A stretch of DNA of 64,000 bases from Ideonella sp. MAG2 (GCA_004359425.1 PTEU01000002.1:234362-298361); one strand, 5' to 3'. Positions 34,907 to 44,574 are shown, counted from the first letter of the stretch. Made by a program: numbers and translations. The notes: generated by a model from the sequence alone, not told the origin.

Positions 34907-37489
34907 ATGGACATCTCCCGCATTCGCGCGCTTCGTGGCCCCAATCTCTGGAGCCGCCACACCTCTGTCGAGGCCATCGTGGCCTGCACCGAGCAAGAGC
35001 GCTCGCTGGCCAACCTGCCCGAGTTTGAGAACCGCCTGCGCGCCCTCTTCCCCGGCATGGGGCCGCTGCGCCGCCAACCTGACCAAGCCTCGCTGGCCCA
35101 TGTGCTGGAAGCTGCAACCCTGGCCTTGCAAGCCCAGGCGGGCTGCCCGGTGAGTTTTTCACGCAGCACCGAGACGGTGGATCGCGGCACCTTCCAGGTG
35201 GTGGTCGAGTACAGCGAAGAGGACGTGGGCCGCAAAGCCCTGCGGGCTGCTGAGGCACTGATCCGCGCGGCCCTGGGGGAGCTCGATGCCCCGGCCTTTG
35301 ACGCCGACGCCGTGCTGGCCGAGCTGCGCGAGCTGGACGAAGACATCCGCTTAGGCCCCTCCACCGGCTCCATCGTCAATGCGGCGCTTGCCCGTGGTAT
35401 TCCGTTTCGGCGCTTGACCAGCGGCTCCCTAGTGCAGTTTGGTTGGGGCTCCAAACAGCGGCGCATCTGGGCTGCTGAGGTGGATTCGACCAGTGCAGTC
35501 TCCGAGTCGATTGCCCAAGACAAAGACCTCTGCAAAAACCTGTTGCGCGCTGCCGGTGTACCCGTGCCGCTGGGCCGCCCCGTCGAGAGCCCGGACGACG
35601 CTTGGGAGGCCGCACAAGAGATTGGCCTGCCCGTGGTCTGCAAGCCGCAAGACGGCAACCAAGGCAAGGGTGTCACCGTCAACATCAGCACGCGCGAGCA
35701 GCTTGACCTGGCCTATAAGGCGGCCGAGGTCATCGGCCAACCCATGGTCGAAAAGTTCCTACCCGGTAGCGACTACCGCCTGCTGGTGGTAGGCGACAAG
35801 CTCATTGCTGCCGCTCGCCGCGACCCGCCCTTGGTGATTGGCGACGGCGTGCACACCGTGAAGCAACTGGTCGACCAAGTCAATGCCGACCCACGCCGTG
35901 GTGACGGCCATGCCACCTCGCTCACCAAAATCCGCTTTGACGACATTGCTGTCGAGCGCCTCTCCCAGCAGGGCCTGACGCCTGAGTCGGTGCCCGAGAA
36001 AGGCCAGCGCGTCATCTTGCGCAACAACGCCAACCTCTCCACCGGTGGCACCGCCACCGATGTAACGGACGACGTGCACCCCGATGTGGCCGCCCGCGCG
36101 GTGGCGGCGGCCCGCATGATCGGCCTCGATATTTGCGGTGTGGACGTGGTGTGCGAGAACGTCATCCGCCCCATGGAAGAGCAAAGTGGCGGTGTGGTCG
36201 AGGTCAATGCCGCCCCCGGCCTGCGCATGCACCTGAGCCCCAGCTTTGGCAAGGGCCGCGCCGTGGGCGAGGCCATCATCAACCACCTCTATGCGCCCGG
36301 CGACGACGGCCGCATCCCGGTGGTGGCCGTCACCGGCACCAATGGCAAAACCACCACCGCCCGCATGATCGCGCACTTGTTTGCCGCCTGCGGCCTGCGC
36401 GTGGGCATGACCAACACCGACGGCGTGCATGTCAATGGCCGCCAGATCGACTCTGGCGACTGCTCAGGCCCCAAGAGCGCGCGCAATGTGTTGATGAACC
36501 CCGAAGTCGACGCGGCAGTGTTTGAAACCGCGCGGGGCGGCATTCTGCGCGAAGGCTTAGGCTTTGACCGCTGCCAAGTGGCCGTCGTCACCAATATTGG
36601 TGCGGGCGACCACCTGGGCCTGAACTACATCACCACGGTTGAAGACTTGGCGGTGCTCAAGCGCGTGATCGTGATGAACGTGGCCGAGACCGGCTATGCC
36701 GTGCTCAATGCCACCGACCCGCATTGCGTGGCCATGGCCGCTAAGTGCCTTGGTGGCGTCATCTACTTTGCGCAAGACAAACACCACCCCGTCTTGGCCA
36801 CCCACCGCGCCCAAGGCCTGCGCTGCGTGTTTGTCGACGAGGGCCAACTCGTGGCTGCGGAAGGCACCTGGCGCGAGAGCGTGCCGCTGCGCGACGTGCC
36901 CCTCACCCGCAACGGTGCCATCGGCTTCCAAGTGGAGAACGCCATGGCCGCCATGGCCGCAGCGTGGGGCATCGGCATGTCTTGGGACTGCATTCGCGCG
37001 GGCCTCGCCAGCTTCCAAGCCGACACCAGCAATGCGCCGGGCCGCTTCAACCTGATGGACTACAAGGGTGCCACCGTGATTGCCGACTACGGCCACAACC
37101 CGGACGCCATGCGCGCCCTGGTGGCCGCCGTGCAGGCCTTGCCGGGCAACACCCGCAGCGTGGTGATCAGCGGCGCAGGCGACAGACGCGACGAAGACAT
37201 CCGCGAGCAAACCCAAATCTTGGGCCAGGCTTTTGACGAGGTCATCCTTTACCAAGACGCTTGCCAGCGCGGCCGTGAAGATGGCGAGGTCATCGCCCTG
37301 CTGCGCCAAGGCCTGGAAGGCGCGGCCCGCACCCGCCACGTGCAAGAAATCAACGGCGAGTTCATCGCCATTGACACCGCACTCTCTCGCCTCAAAGCGG
37401 GTGACCTGTGCTTGGTGCTGGTCGATCAGGTGGAAGAAGCCCTGGCCCACCTGAGCAAGCGGGTGGCCGAGGGGAATGCGGGGGGCTGA
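34907..37489 (+). CDS. cphA: Cyanophycin synthetase
   Basis: CphA makes the Asp-Arg storage polymer from free amino acids. The 860-residue protein has normal length. The N-terminal domain begins IRALRGPNLWSRHTS. The ATP-grasp domain that activates the backbone carboxylate includes LPVVCKPQDGNQGKGVTVN, FLPGSDYRLLVVGDKLIAAAR and VVEVNAAPGLRMHL. The Mur-ligase domain that adds Arg carries an intact P-loop GTNGKTTT at residues 477-484, then NVLMNPEVDAAVFETARGG and VVTNIGAGDHLGLNYI. A C-terminal MurE-like segment contains DYGHNPDAMRALV and ISGAGDRRDEDI. It follows the cphA2-like gene in the same operon. No cyanophycinase gene is in the window. Confidence 0.95.
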   Translation: MDISRIRALRGPNLWSRHTSVEAIVACTEQERSLANLPEFENRLRALFPGMGPLRRQPDQASLAHVLEAATLALQAQAGCPVSFSRSTETVDRGTFQVVVEYSEEDVGRKALRAAEALIRAALGELDAPAFDADAVLAELRELDEDIRLGPSTGSIVNAALARGIPFRRLTSGSLVQFGWGSKQRRIWAAEVDSTSAVSESIAQDKDLCKNLLRAAGVPVPLGRPVESPDDAWEAAQEIGLPVVCKPQDGNQGKGVTVNISTREQLDLAYKAAEVIGQPMVEKFLPGSDYRLLVVGDKLIAAARRDPPLVIGDGVHTVKQLVDQVNADPRRGDGHATSLTKIRFDDIAVERLSQQGLTPESVPEKGQRVILRNNANLSTGGTATDVTDDVHPDVAARAVAAARMIGLDICGVDVVCENVIRPMEEQSGGVVEVNAAPGLRMHLSPSFGKGRAVGEAIINHLYAPGDDGRIPVVAVTGTNGKTTTARMIAHLFAACGLRVGMTNTDGVHVNGRQIDSGDCSGPKSARNVLMNPEVDAAVFETARGGILREGLGFDRCQVAVVTNIGAGDHLGLNYITTVEDLAVLKRVIVMNVAETGYAVLNATDPHCVAMAAKCLGGVIYFAQDKHHPVLATHRAQGLRCVFVDEGQLVAAEGTWRESVPLRDVPLTRNGAIGFQVENAMAAMAAAWGIGMSWDCIRAGLASFQADTSNAPGRFNLMDYKGATVIADYGHNPDAMRALVAAVQALPGNTRSVVISGAGDRRDEDIREQTQILGQAFDEVILYQDACQRGREDGEVIALLRQGLEGAARTRHVQEINGEFIAIDTALSRLKAGDLCLVLVDQVEEALAHLSKRVAEGNAGG

Positions 37490-37509
37490 CTCAAGAAGCC
37501 GCCGGGCCG

Positions 37510-37569
37510 CTCCAAGTTTTCTTGCGCCCCCCTCGGGGGCCGCAACGGGCCAGGCCCGGCCCTTGGGGG
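37510..37569. terminator. GC-rich stem-loop element between convergent cphA and TonB receptor
   Basis: The 82-bp gap contains TTCTTGCGCCCCCCTCGGGGGCC-type sequence: CCCCC and GGGGG flank a short loop, then a second GGCC-rich hairpin and CTTGGGGGG. Similar elements are, as I recall, common after genes in Comamonadaceae. It is a probable bidirectional terminator. Confidence 0.5.
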
Positions 37570-37571
37570 GC

Positions 37572-39800
37572 TCAGAAGTCCGACTCAAAACCCAGGCGCC
37601 AGCGCGGCGCCTGGTGCCAGGTTTCTTGGGCGCGATAGTCGATAGGGCCAGTGGCTGAGGCCACGCGCGTTGTCTTGATCGCCTCGTCGTCGGGTGCGCC
37701 CAAGCGGCTCACCGACAAGGTCCAGCTCTGGCGAGGCCGGGGCTGCCAAGCCAAGCTCAGGTCCAGGCCATAGCGGGCACTCAGCGCCAGGCTGCGCTCG
37801 TTGGGCTGGTCGGCCAGGGCGGTGCCTCGTGCCTGTAAGGCCCAGGTGGTCGACAGCGTGGGCGTGAGCGACTGCGTGGCATTGAGCTTGATCTGCCACG
37901 GCGCTTGGCCAGCGATGGTGGGGTTCGGCTTATCAGCCAGCGCGTCCAGGCGCGACTCAAACAGCGCCACGCTGGTCTTCCAGCGCAGGGGCTGACCCTC
38001 AACCAAGCCTTGCTTGCGCTGGCCGCTCCACTCCAGCTCTAGGTTGGCCGACCACGCCCGCCCGCCATTGAAGCGCTCCAGCAACCAGGTGTAGTTGGGG
38101 TCGTTAGGGCGGTAGCTGAGTTGATCCAGAATCACATCGTCGATCCGCCGCAGCGCCCCGGCCAGCACCCAGTTGCTCGCGGCGTCGCCGCCTTGCCAAG
38201 AGGCATCCAGGCTCCATGCGCGCTCGGGCCGCAGCATCGGGTTGCCCGTCATGGCCGGTGCGGTGGCCGACACCTCAATCGGTGTGAAGCGCCGGGGCAT
38301 GACCTCGCGCGGCTCAGGCAGCTTGAAGCCCCGGGTGAGCCCCAGCTTGAAGACCCCCCAGCCGCCCTCGGGCTTGATCGACACGCGGGCCAGCGGCCCC
38401 ACCAAGCGGTGGGTCTGGCGCACCGTCTCAAAGACATTGCCGCTGCTGTCGGTGTTCAGTTGCTCCACCCGCAAGCCCCACTGCGCGGCCGAGCCAGGCG
38501 ATACGGTCCAGTCATCTTGCAGGTAGAGCGCACGGCGCTGCACCACGGCGTCATAACGCTCGTCCAGGTCTTGCGGCGGCGGGGCCAGCGGCAGCTCACG
38601 CCCATCTTGCACCCGGCTCTCGCGGCGGCGCGCCTGCTCCAGCTCGGCCCCCACATCCAGCCGATGCGCTGCGCCCAAATCGCGTTGATGGTTCAACGCG
38701 ACGATGAGGGACTGATCATCCGCCTGCCCGTCCACCACCTGGTCTTGCACCAAGCGCTGGTCGGCTGCCAAGCCCAGCAATTGCGCATGCTGCAAGCGCC
38801 TTGACCAGGTCGTCGTCAGCCGTGCCTCGGTGCTGGCGCCATCGGCCTCACGCCGCTTGGCTTGCAGCTTGCCGCGCCACACCGTGGTCTTGAAGTGCAT
38901 GGCCAAGTCGCTCAGGGCTTGCGCGGGGGGAGCCCCCAGCAATGCCTCGCGCTCGTCGTGCACCAAGTCGTCGGTCCAGGCGTGGCGCAGGCTGTGGTCG
39001 GTGCTGAGTTGCCACTGGCTGCCGTCGGCCGCCTCGTGCTTCCAACTCCAGCGCGGGTTGAGCGACACCGCTCGGTCCAGCGAGGTTTCAAGCTTGTGGG
39101 TCAGCACCCGCTGCACCACGCCTTGCTCACCTTCTGAGCGCTCTTGCACATAGGTGGCGGGCCAGTGCCAGTCATCGTGGCTCAACACCAGGCCCAAGCC
39201 CCACTGGGCTTGGCCCCAGCGGTCACCCAAGTTCAGTCCGGTGGACAGCAGCGGATGCCCGCTTTGACTGCCTGCATTGAGCTTGAGGTCGCGCGTGGCC
39301 AGCGCGGGTGGGCGGCGCGTCACGATGTTGACGCTGCCCGCTATCGCCTGTGAGCTCTGCACCGAGCCGCCCCGCACAATCTCGATGCGCTCAATACTGT
39401 CCAAGGGAATGCTCTCCAAGGCAAAACCTCGGGGCAAGGGGTCGCCATTGAGCATGAGTTGGGTATAGCCCTGGCCCAGCCCACCCAGTTTGACCTCCAC
39501 GCCCGTGCCCCGGCCATCCACCGTCAGGCCAGGCACCCTGCGCAGAGCATCCGCCAAGCTGCTTTGGCCGTGGCTCAGCAGTTCGGTGCGCCCCACCACC
39601 TGTCGGCCCGCCACATCATCGCGGCGCTGGGCCTCGGGGCTGGAGCGCACTTCCACGCGCTCTACCGCTGGCACCGTGGGGGCCTGCGCCCACACCGCCC
39701 AGCCTGGGCTGAGCAGCACCCAGCCCCAAGCCCGTGACCAATGGCGGGCGCGCCTCTGGCCTGCGCCCTGGTTCGGCACCGGGCCTTGCGTTGTTCTCAT
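37572..39800 (-). CDS. TonB-dependent outer-membrane receptor 1
   Basis: ATG 39800 has GAGGAGA just upstream and gives 742 residues with a signal peptide ending near WAVWAQA. A probable TonB-box region, VERVEVRSS, precedes the plug domain: ALRRVPGLTVDGRGTGVEVK, GLGQGYTQLMLNGD, IERIEIVRGGSVQSSQAIAGSVNIVTRR (key parts). The 22-strand barrel follows and ends in RWRLGFESDF with terminal Phe. It takes up an unknown scarce ligand, perhaps a siderophore or cofactor. It shares plug wording and length with the receptor at 42126-44339. It is divergent from the HTH-citrate-synthase-like gene, with only 75 bp between starts. Confidence 0.9.
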   Translation of the reverse strand: MRTTQGPVPNQGAGQRRARHWSRAWGWVLLSPGWAVWAQAPTVPAVERVEVRSSPEAQRRDDVAGRQVVGRTELLSHGQSSLADALRRVPGLTVDGRGTGVEVKLGGLGQGYTQLMLNGDPLPRGFALESIPLDSIERIEIVRGGSVQSSQAIAGSVNIVTRRPPALATRDLKLNAGSQSGHPLLSTGLNLGDRWGQAQWGLGLVLSHDDWHWPATYVQERSEGEQGVVQRVLTHKLETSLDRAVSLNPRWSWKHEAADGSQWQLSTDHSLRHAWTDDLVHDEREALLGAPPAQALSDLAMHFKTTVWRGKLQAKRREADGASTEARLTTTWSRRLQHAQLLGLAADQRLVQDQVVDGQADDQSLIVALNHQRDLGAAHRLDVGAELEQARRRESRVQDGRELPLAPPPQDLDERYDAVVQRRALYLQDDWTVSPGSAAQWGLRVEQLNTDSSGNVFETVRQTHRLVGPLARVSIKPEGGWGVFKLGLTRGFKLPEPREVMPRRFTPIEVSATAPAMTGNPMLRPERAWSLDASWQGGDAASNWVLAGALRRIDDVILDQLSYRPNDPNYTWLLERFNGGRAWSANLELEWSGQRKQGLVEGQPLRWKTSVALFESRLDALADKPNPTIAGQAPWQIKLNATQSLTPTLSTTWALQARGTALADQPNERSLALSARYGLDLSLAWQPRPRQSWTLSVSRLGAPDDEAIKTTRVASATGPIDYRAQETWHQAPRWRLGFESDF

Positions 39801-39875
39801 GATTTCTCCTCGACGTGGCTGGCCATTTCATCCACACTGTCGATCGCTGTCAATCTTGATCAACCCAATCAACCT

Positions 39876-41087
39876 ATGGCTCCACCGCCACCACCGCGCC
39901 TCACCGGACGCGTCTACACAGCCGATGAGGCCTGTGCCTTGTTGGGCGTGCGCAAGGCCACGCTGTACGCCTATGTCAGCCGGGGGCTGCTGACGGCCCT
40001 GCCTGACGCCAACCACCCCAAGCAAAGCCGCTACCCTGCCTATGAGATCGAGGTGATGCTGCGCCAGCGCACCGAGCGCAGGCGCCCGCCGCCCGAGCCG
40101 CAGGCCGCGCTGCTGGACGGCTGGCCCTTGATCGACACCCAACTCACCGGCATCGTCGACGGTCGCATGGTGATGCGCGGGCAGGAGCTGCTGCAGTGGG
40201 CGCAGCACGCCAGCTTGGAGGACACCGCCGCGTTGCTCTGGCAGGTGGATCAAGCGGCGGCCTTCGGCCCGCCCGCGCCAGTCGCCAGCGCTGAATGGCT
40301 AAGCCTGGCCCAGCAACTGCGCGACAGCCCGGCTCAGCACCGCGCGGCCACGCTGTGGAGTTTGGCCATGCCGCAGTTGGAGGGAGGTCATTGGCTGCAA
40401 GGCGAGGCCTTGGCCAAGGCCTTGGGCGAGCACCTGCGCATGGCGGTGGCCTGCTTTTTGGGCCAAGCACCGTCTTCTGCACCCATTCATCTGCAAGTGG
40501 CACAGACCTGGAAAGTACCCAAGGCGCACCACGACAAACTGCGTCAGGCATTGGTGCTGATGGCCGACAACGTGACCAACTTGATGTCTTTGTCGGCGCG
40601 CATGTTGGCAAGCATCCAAGGCTCATTGGGGGCCTGTGTGCTGGCGTCCATCAGCTTTGGCTTTGCTCGATTCAGCGGCGGAGAGTTTGAAGCGGTCGAA
40701 GCTTTGTTTGATGAGGTACAGGCCAATGGCAATGCGGCCGCCGTGGCTGCGTCCCGACGCTCTCGGGGTGACACCCTGCCCGGCTTCAACCACGGCTACT
40801 TCGCTTCAGGCGACCCCCGCGGTTCTGGGCTTCTGATGCTGGCCACAGCAGCGGGTTCACCGGCGGCCGACTGGGCTCAGCAGATGCGCGGGGAGTTCCC
40901 GCTCAACCCCTCCATCGACTGGGGTGTAGTGGCGCTTCGTAGGGCCCTCAAAGCGCCCCGAGACGGAGGCCTCAACCTGTGCCACATCAGTCGCACGGTC
41001 GGCAACTTAGCTCAAGCTCTGGAGCAGCGCGGCGTGGGCCAACGTATGTCCGTTCAGTCGCGCTATCTGGGGCCCCTGCCTCATTGA
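39876..41087 (+). CDS. HTH-fused citrate synthase-like protein lacking key catalytic His
   Basis: ATG 39876 gives 403 residues. Residues ~10-55 are a MerR/excisionase-type HTH (YTADEACALLGVRKATLYAYVSRGLL). The rest has the citrate synthase fold. The usual DHE-N motif reads DNVTN, and the usual G-P-hydrophobic-HGG motif reads ARFSGG, so the two histidines corresponding to His238 and His274 of pig citrate synthase are replaced. The third His (GFNHGYFASGDPR) and the Asp near NPSID remain. It should not perform normal citrate synthesis. With the HTH and TonB receptors on both sides it may be a ligand-sensing regulator; that is inference. Confidence 0.8.
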   Translation: MAPPPPPRLTGRVYTADEACALLGVRKATLYAYVSRGLLTALPDANHPKQSRYPAYEIEVMLRQRTERRRPPPEPQAALLDGWPLIDTQLTGIVDGRMVMRGQELLQWAQHASLEDTAALLWQVDQAAAFGPPAPVASAEWLSLAQQLRDSPAQHRAATLWSLAMPQLEGGHWLQGEALAKALGEHLRMAVACFLGQAPSSAPIHLQVAQTWKVPKAHHDKLRQALVLMADNVTNLMSLSARMLASIQGSLGACVLASISFGFARFSGGEFEAVEALFDEVQANGNAAAVAASRRSRGDTLPGFNHGYFASGDPRGSGLLMLATAAGSPAADWAQQMRGEFPLNPSIDWGVVALRRALKAPRDGGLNLCHISRTVGNLAQALEQRGVGQRMSVQSRYLGPLPH

Positions 41088-41092
41088 GCGGC

Positions 41093-41980
41093 TCAGCCCA
41101 GCGCCAACCTGTCTGCCTCACACCACTGCTGCTCGTCTGCCGGTACTTGGGCGTACCAGTGCAGCGCGGTCTTGCGATTCAAGGCATAGGCGGCCAAGTC
41201 GCCCGCCGCGCGGCAGGCCTGGGCCTGGGCGGCAAAGGCAAAGAAGTGCTCGAAAGGGGGCGCATCGTTGGCTTGGCACAGTGCTGCGCAGCGCTGGGCG
41301 GCCACCCGTGCCTCATGGGGGCGTCCGGCCTTGAGCAGGCTGCAAGAGAGGCGATATTCGGCACGCTCTTCTTGCAGCCAAGTGCCCGCCAAGCGCCAGG
41401 CCATCAGGCCCCCTTCGGCGGCCTGCACCATGGCCTGGGTTTCTGCTTCGCTGCGTTGCGGCAACTCTTCCAGTTCGGCCGCGAGGTTGTTGCCTGCGAC
41501 CGCCAAAGCGCGCCAAACCGGGGCCTCATTCGGCCAGTGCCGGGAGCCGTCTTCGTCGGCCAGTTCGTCCAGCGCACTGCGATAGGCTGCAATGGCCCGG
41601 GCACGCTCTTTGCGCCCGGTCATGGCCGCGCACGCATAGGCCAGGGCCGTGACCACTTGGGCACCAGACAAGCCTCTCAAGGCGTCTGGCCTGCCCTCGC
41701 ACCACTGCAGGGCGGCCACATGGCAGGCCAGGGCGTCTTGCAAGCTGGGGCCACCGTCCCAGGCGGGCAGCTCGGCCCAGGCTCGCAATTGCGCCACCCC
41801 TTCGCTCCAGCGGCCCAGGTGCTCGCCCCACAAGTGGCCGGTCAGGCGCATCAAGGCCAGCACATCGGCGGGCATGCGCGCCAAACTGGCTGCCCGCTTT
41901 GCCAAGCGCTGGGCCACGCCCTCGGGGTCAACGGTGTGCTCGCTCCAAGCGGAATCGACGAAGGCTTGAAACGCCGGCAT
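41093..41980 (-). CDS. Hypothetical helical-repeat protein
   Basis: ATG 41980 gives 295 residues; the open frame extends to 42046 but that part has poor coding character. The protein is rich in Ala, Leu, Glu and Trp and probably folds as TPR-like helical pairs (HVAALQWCEGRPDALRGL; CSLLKAGRPHEARVAAQRCAALCQAN; FAAQAQACRAAGDLAAYALNR). It has no signal peptide or membrane segment. It lies between the HTH-citrate-synthase-like gene and TonB receptor 2, directly downstream of the latter on the same strand, so it may be in one transcript with it. I do not recognise a family. Confidence 0.6.
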   Translation of the reverse strand: MPAFQAFVDSAWSEHTVDPEGVAQRLAKRAASLARMPADVLALMRLTGHLWGEHLGRWSEGVAQLRAWAELPAWDGGPSLQDALACHVAALQWCEGRPDALRGLSGAQVVTALAYACAAMTGRKERARAIAAYRSALDELADEDGSRHWPNEAPVWRALAVAGNNLAAELEELPQRSEAETQAMVQAAEGGLMAWRLAGTWLQEERAEYRLSCSLLKAGRPHEARVAAQRCAALCQANDAPPFEHFFAFAAQAQACRAAGDLAAYALNRKTALHWYAQVPADEQQWCEADRLALG

Positions 41981-42125
41981 GCTGAACCTCTGCTCCTGTG
42001 TCTGTGGTGTCAGCCCACTGTACGTCGGCGAGGCCGCCGTCACCATCCGAGCAGACCCCAGCAGCGCAGCGCAAGCGGTATCACCTCACGCTTGGAGCCC
42101 GTGCGATTTGCGCTGTGCTTCGACC

Positions 42126-44339
42126 TTAAATCTTGCCCTCCCAGCTCAGCCGCCAAGAGGGCTGCGTGCGGGTGCGCTGGTCCAGGCTGATGCTGCCATC
42201 GGCCTGGGTGACGTTGATGCGTTCTCTCTCATCAAGGGCCAACCATTGGGAGAGGGACAAACGCCACTGAGAGGCCTCGCTTTGACGCCAACTGGCAAAC
42301 AGGTCCACAGAGCGTTGGGCACCAAAGCCCAGGCGTCGGCCGCTCGGCTGGTTCACCCAACTGCTGCCTTGGGCCAGCATCTGTAGCCCACCCGAGACGC
42401 TGGAGGCTTTGGGGCGATAGTCCAGCCCCAGGTTCATGGCCCAGGGCGGCTGCCCAGGCAGGCGGCCATCGGCAAAGCCTGCATCCAGCAGGCGTGAGTG
42501 GTTGAACGTCAACCCTCCCCGCAGCCCCAGCCCCAGCCCGTCCGCCCATTGCGTTGGCACGGGGCCGTTGAACTCCAGGCCCAGACTGAGCACCTCGGCC
42601 CGGCCAAAATTGGCGCGCCGCAGCACCCAAGTGGTGGCACCAGGCAGCGTGGTGGAGGGCTCGGAGAACAGCTCGTCGAGCACCACGTTGTCGATGCGCT
42701 TGGCCCCGGCATTGAGCGTGACTTGCGCACCCGGCCCCAGCGGGTGCTCCCAGGCCCCATCCAAGCTCCAAGCCAGTTCAGGCCGCAGTGCCGGGTTGCC
42801 TTGGTTGGTGGGCGTGACGGCAGTGTTCTCATTGGCCACATAGCGGCGCGGCGTCAGCTCACGGGCATTGGGCAGGCGGTAGCTGCGGCTCAGGCTGAGC
42901 TTGAGTTGGTCTTTGCTGTCGGGCACGGCCCACACGGCCCGCAGCACCGGGCTCCACATGGAGTGGGTTTGGCGCACTTCAGCCTGCACCTCGTCCTCTA
43001 GGCCCAGGTTGCGCTGCTGGCTTTGGCTCACGGTACGCAGGCCTTCCCAGCGCAGCCCTAACGAGGCCGTCCAGGCCGGGTGAAAAGTCCAGTCGTCCTG
43101 AGCGAAAAGGGCCAAGCGCTGCACCCGGGCGTCATAGACCTCGTCGAGGTTCTCGGGCACCCAGCCGCCGGGCAGGGCCTGCTCCCGCTGGATGCGGTCT
43201 TCTTGGCGCTGTGCGCTTTCGAGGTTGACGCCCAGCGCCAAGGTGTGCTCCTCGCCCACGGGTTGACGCCATTTGGCCGTGGCGTTCCAAGACTGGTCCA
43301 GGGCCAAAGAGTCCACATGGGTTTCGCGCACCCGCGCGCCCAAGGCGTTGTCCCCTACAAAGTCGGCCACTTGCTCGCGGCGCACTCGGGTGTAGATCAA
43401 GGCGCTGTCCCATTGGCTGCCATCGGCCTGCTTAAGCTGCCAATTCAGGCGGCTGCGCAGCATCACGGTGCGCGGGTCCAGGCGCAGTTCGTTGTGCGCC
43501 AGTTGGGGCGCTGCCCCCACGGCAGCCACCCGCTGGTCGACCGCCCCACCAGGGGTCTGGAACACGCGCAGCATGTGGTCGGTGCTGAGCTGCTGCCCTT
43601 CGCCCAGTGACCACGCCAAACGCGGCGATACGGTAAGGCTTTGGTCGCGGCCATGCTCCTGCTTGTCGGTCAGCACCGATTGCGTGAGCTGCCCTTGCGC
43701 ATCGCGGCGCTGCACCTCCATGGCCACCGGCCAGCGCAGCGGTTCGTGTGCCATGCCCAGGTCCAGGCCCCAACTCAGGTCGCCCTCCTTGTCGCCCAGG
43801 CTCAGGTCCGCCGAGGCCCTGGCTCGGCCGTCGTAAGCCCCTGAGCCCAGCTTTAACTCATGCTGAGCCCGGCGCGGCACACGGCGGGTGACCACATTGA
43901 TGGTGCCCGCCACGCCCTGAGCGCTCCACTCGGCGCTGGCGCCGCGCAGAATCTCTACACGCTCGACCTGCTCGGGCGACAAGTGCTCCAGCGCAAAGCC
44001 CTTGGGCGCGGGCTCGCCGTTGAGCAAAATCTGGGTGTAGCCCCCGCCCAAACCACTGAGGGTCAGCTCAGCCTGGCCGGCCGAGCCCCTCACCGTGATG
44101 CCTGGCACCCGCCTCAGCGCCTCCAGCAAGCGCGTGTCGCCATGGCGCAGCAATTCCTCGCGCAGCACCACACGCTTGCCGGCCAAGTCGGCCCGCTGCG
44201 CTTGCAGTGCATCCCCTCGCACTTCAACGGTCTGCGTTTCGCCGGTGCCGGTTTGTTGGCCCCAGCCGCAGGGTGCGGCGGCCGCAGCCGCCAACATCAG
44301 CGCAGCTTTGTGGGCTGCGCCTCCTCTTAAGCCTGTCAT
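42126..44339 (-). CDS. TonB-dependent outer-membrane receptor 2
   Basis: ATG 44339 gives 737 residues with a signal peptide (LMLAAAAAAPCGWG). TonB-box-like QTVEVRGD is followed by the plug: ALRRVPGITVRGSAGQAELT, GLGGGYTQILLNGE, VERVEILRGASAEWSAQGVAGTINVVTRR (key parts). The barrel ends in RLSWEGKI. The plug wording is very close to receptor 1, so the two are paralogues with probably related ligands. The 235 bases upstream to rmlD contain CTAG-rich short repeats (around 44398-44420) but no riboswitch I could recognise. Confidence 0.9.
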   Translation of the reverse strand: MTGLRGGAAHKAALMLAAAAAAPCGWGQQTGTGETQTVEVRGDALQAQRADLAGKRVVLREELLRHGDTRLLEALRRVPGITVRGSAGQAELTLSGLGGGYTQILLNGEPAPKGFALEHLSPEQVERVEILRGASAEWSAQGVAGTINVVTRRVPRRAQHELKLGSGAYDGRARASADLSLGDKEGDLSWGLDLGMAHEPLRWPVAMEVQRRDAQGQLTQSVLTDKQEHGRDQSLTVSPRLAWSLGEGQQLSTDHMLRVFQTPGGAVDQRVAAVGAAPQLAHNELRLDPRTVMLRSRLNWQLKQADGSQWDSALIYTRVRREQVADFVGDNALGARVRETHVDSLALDQSWNATAKWRQPVGEEHTLALGVNLESAQRQEDRIQREQALPGGWVPENLDEVYDARVQRLALFAQDDWTFHPAWTASLGLRWEGLRTVSQSQQRNLGLEDEVQAEVRQTHSMWSPVLRAVWAVPDSKDQLKLSLSRSYRLPNARELTPRRYVANENTAVTPTNQGNPALRPELAWSLDGAWEHPLGPGAQVTLNAGAKRIDNVVLDELFSEPSTTLPGATTWVLRRANFGRAEVLSLGLEFNGPVPTQWADGLGLGLRGGLTFNHSRLLDAGFADGRLPGQPPWAMNLGLDYRPKASSVSGGLQMLAQGSSWVNQPSGRRLGFGAQRSVDLFASWRQSEASQWRLSLSQWLALDERERINVTQADGSISLDQRTRTQPSWRLSWEGKI

Positions 44340-44574
44340 GAACGGCTCCCAACAACGATTTAGCCCGGCATCTTGGGCCGGTTGGCGGACTATATCGAGG
44401 CTAGAAGCTAGCTCAGACTAGGGCAAGACCTATGCAACAACGGGCATACAGGGGCTTGCGTCTTCATGCGAAAACAGGGCATAACCACGCCCCACTTTGA
44501 GGCCGCAGAGAGGGCCTCCGGTGCGGCCCAATAGCCCTATGGCCCCATGCCGCTCATAGGCGGCGCTAGCTGTC
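44340..44574. other. Intergenic region between TonB receptor 2 and rmlD
   Basis: These 235 bases contain no gene. CTAGAAGCTAGC near 44399 and GACTAGG near 44414 give partly symmetric CTAG words, possibly a regulator site for the receptor. I see no cobalamin-riboswitch core. Confidence 0.35.

Noticed and set aside
44340..44574. Cobalamin riboswitch before TonB receptor 2
   Set aside because: I could not find a B12-box-like core or the expected paired elements.
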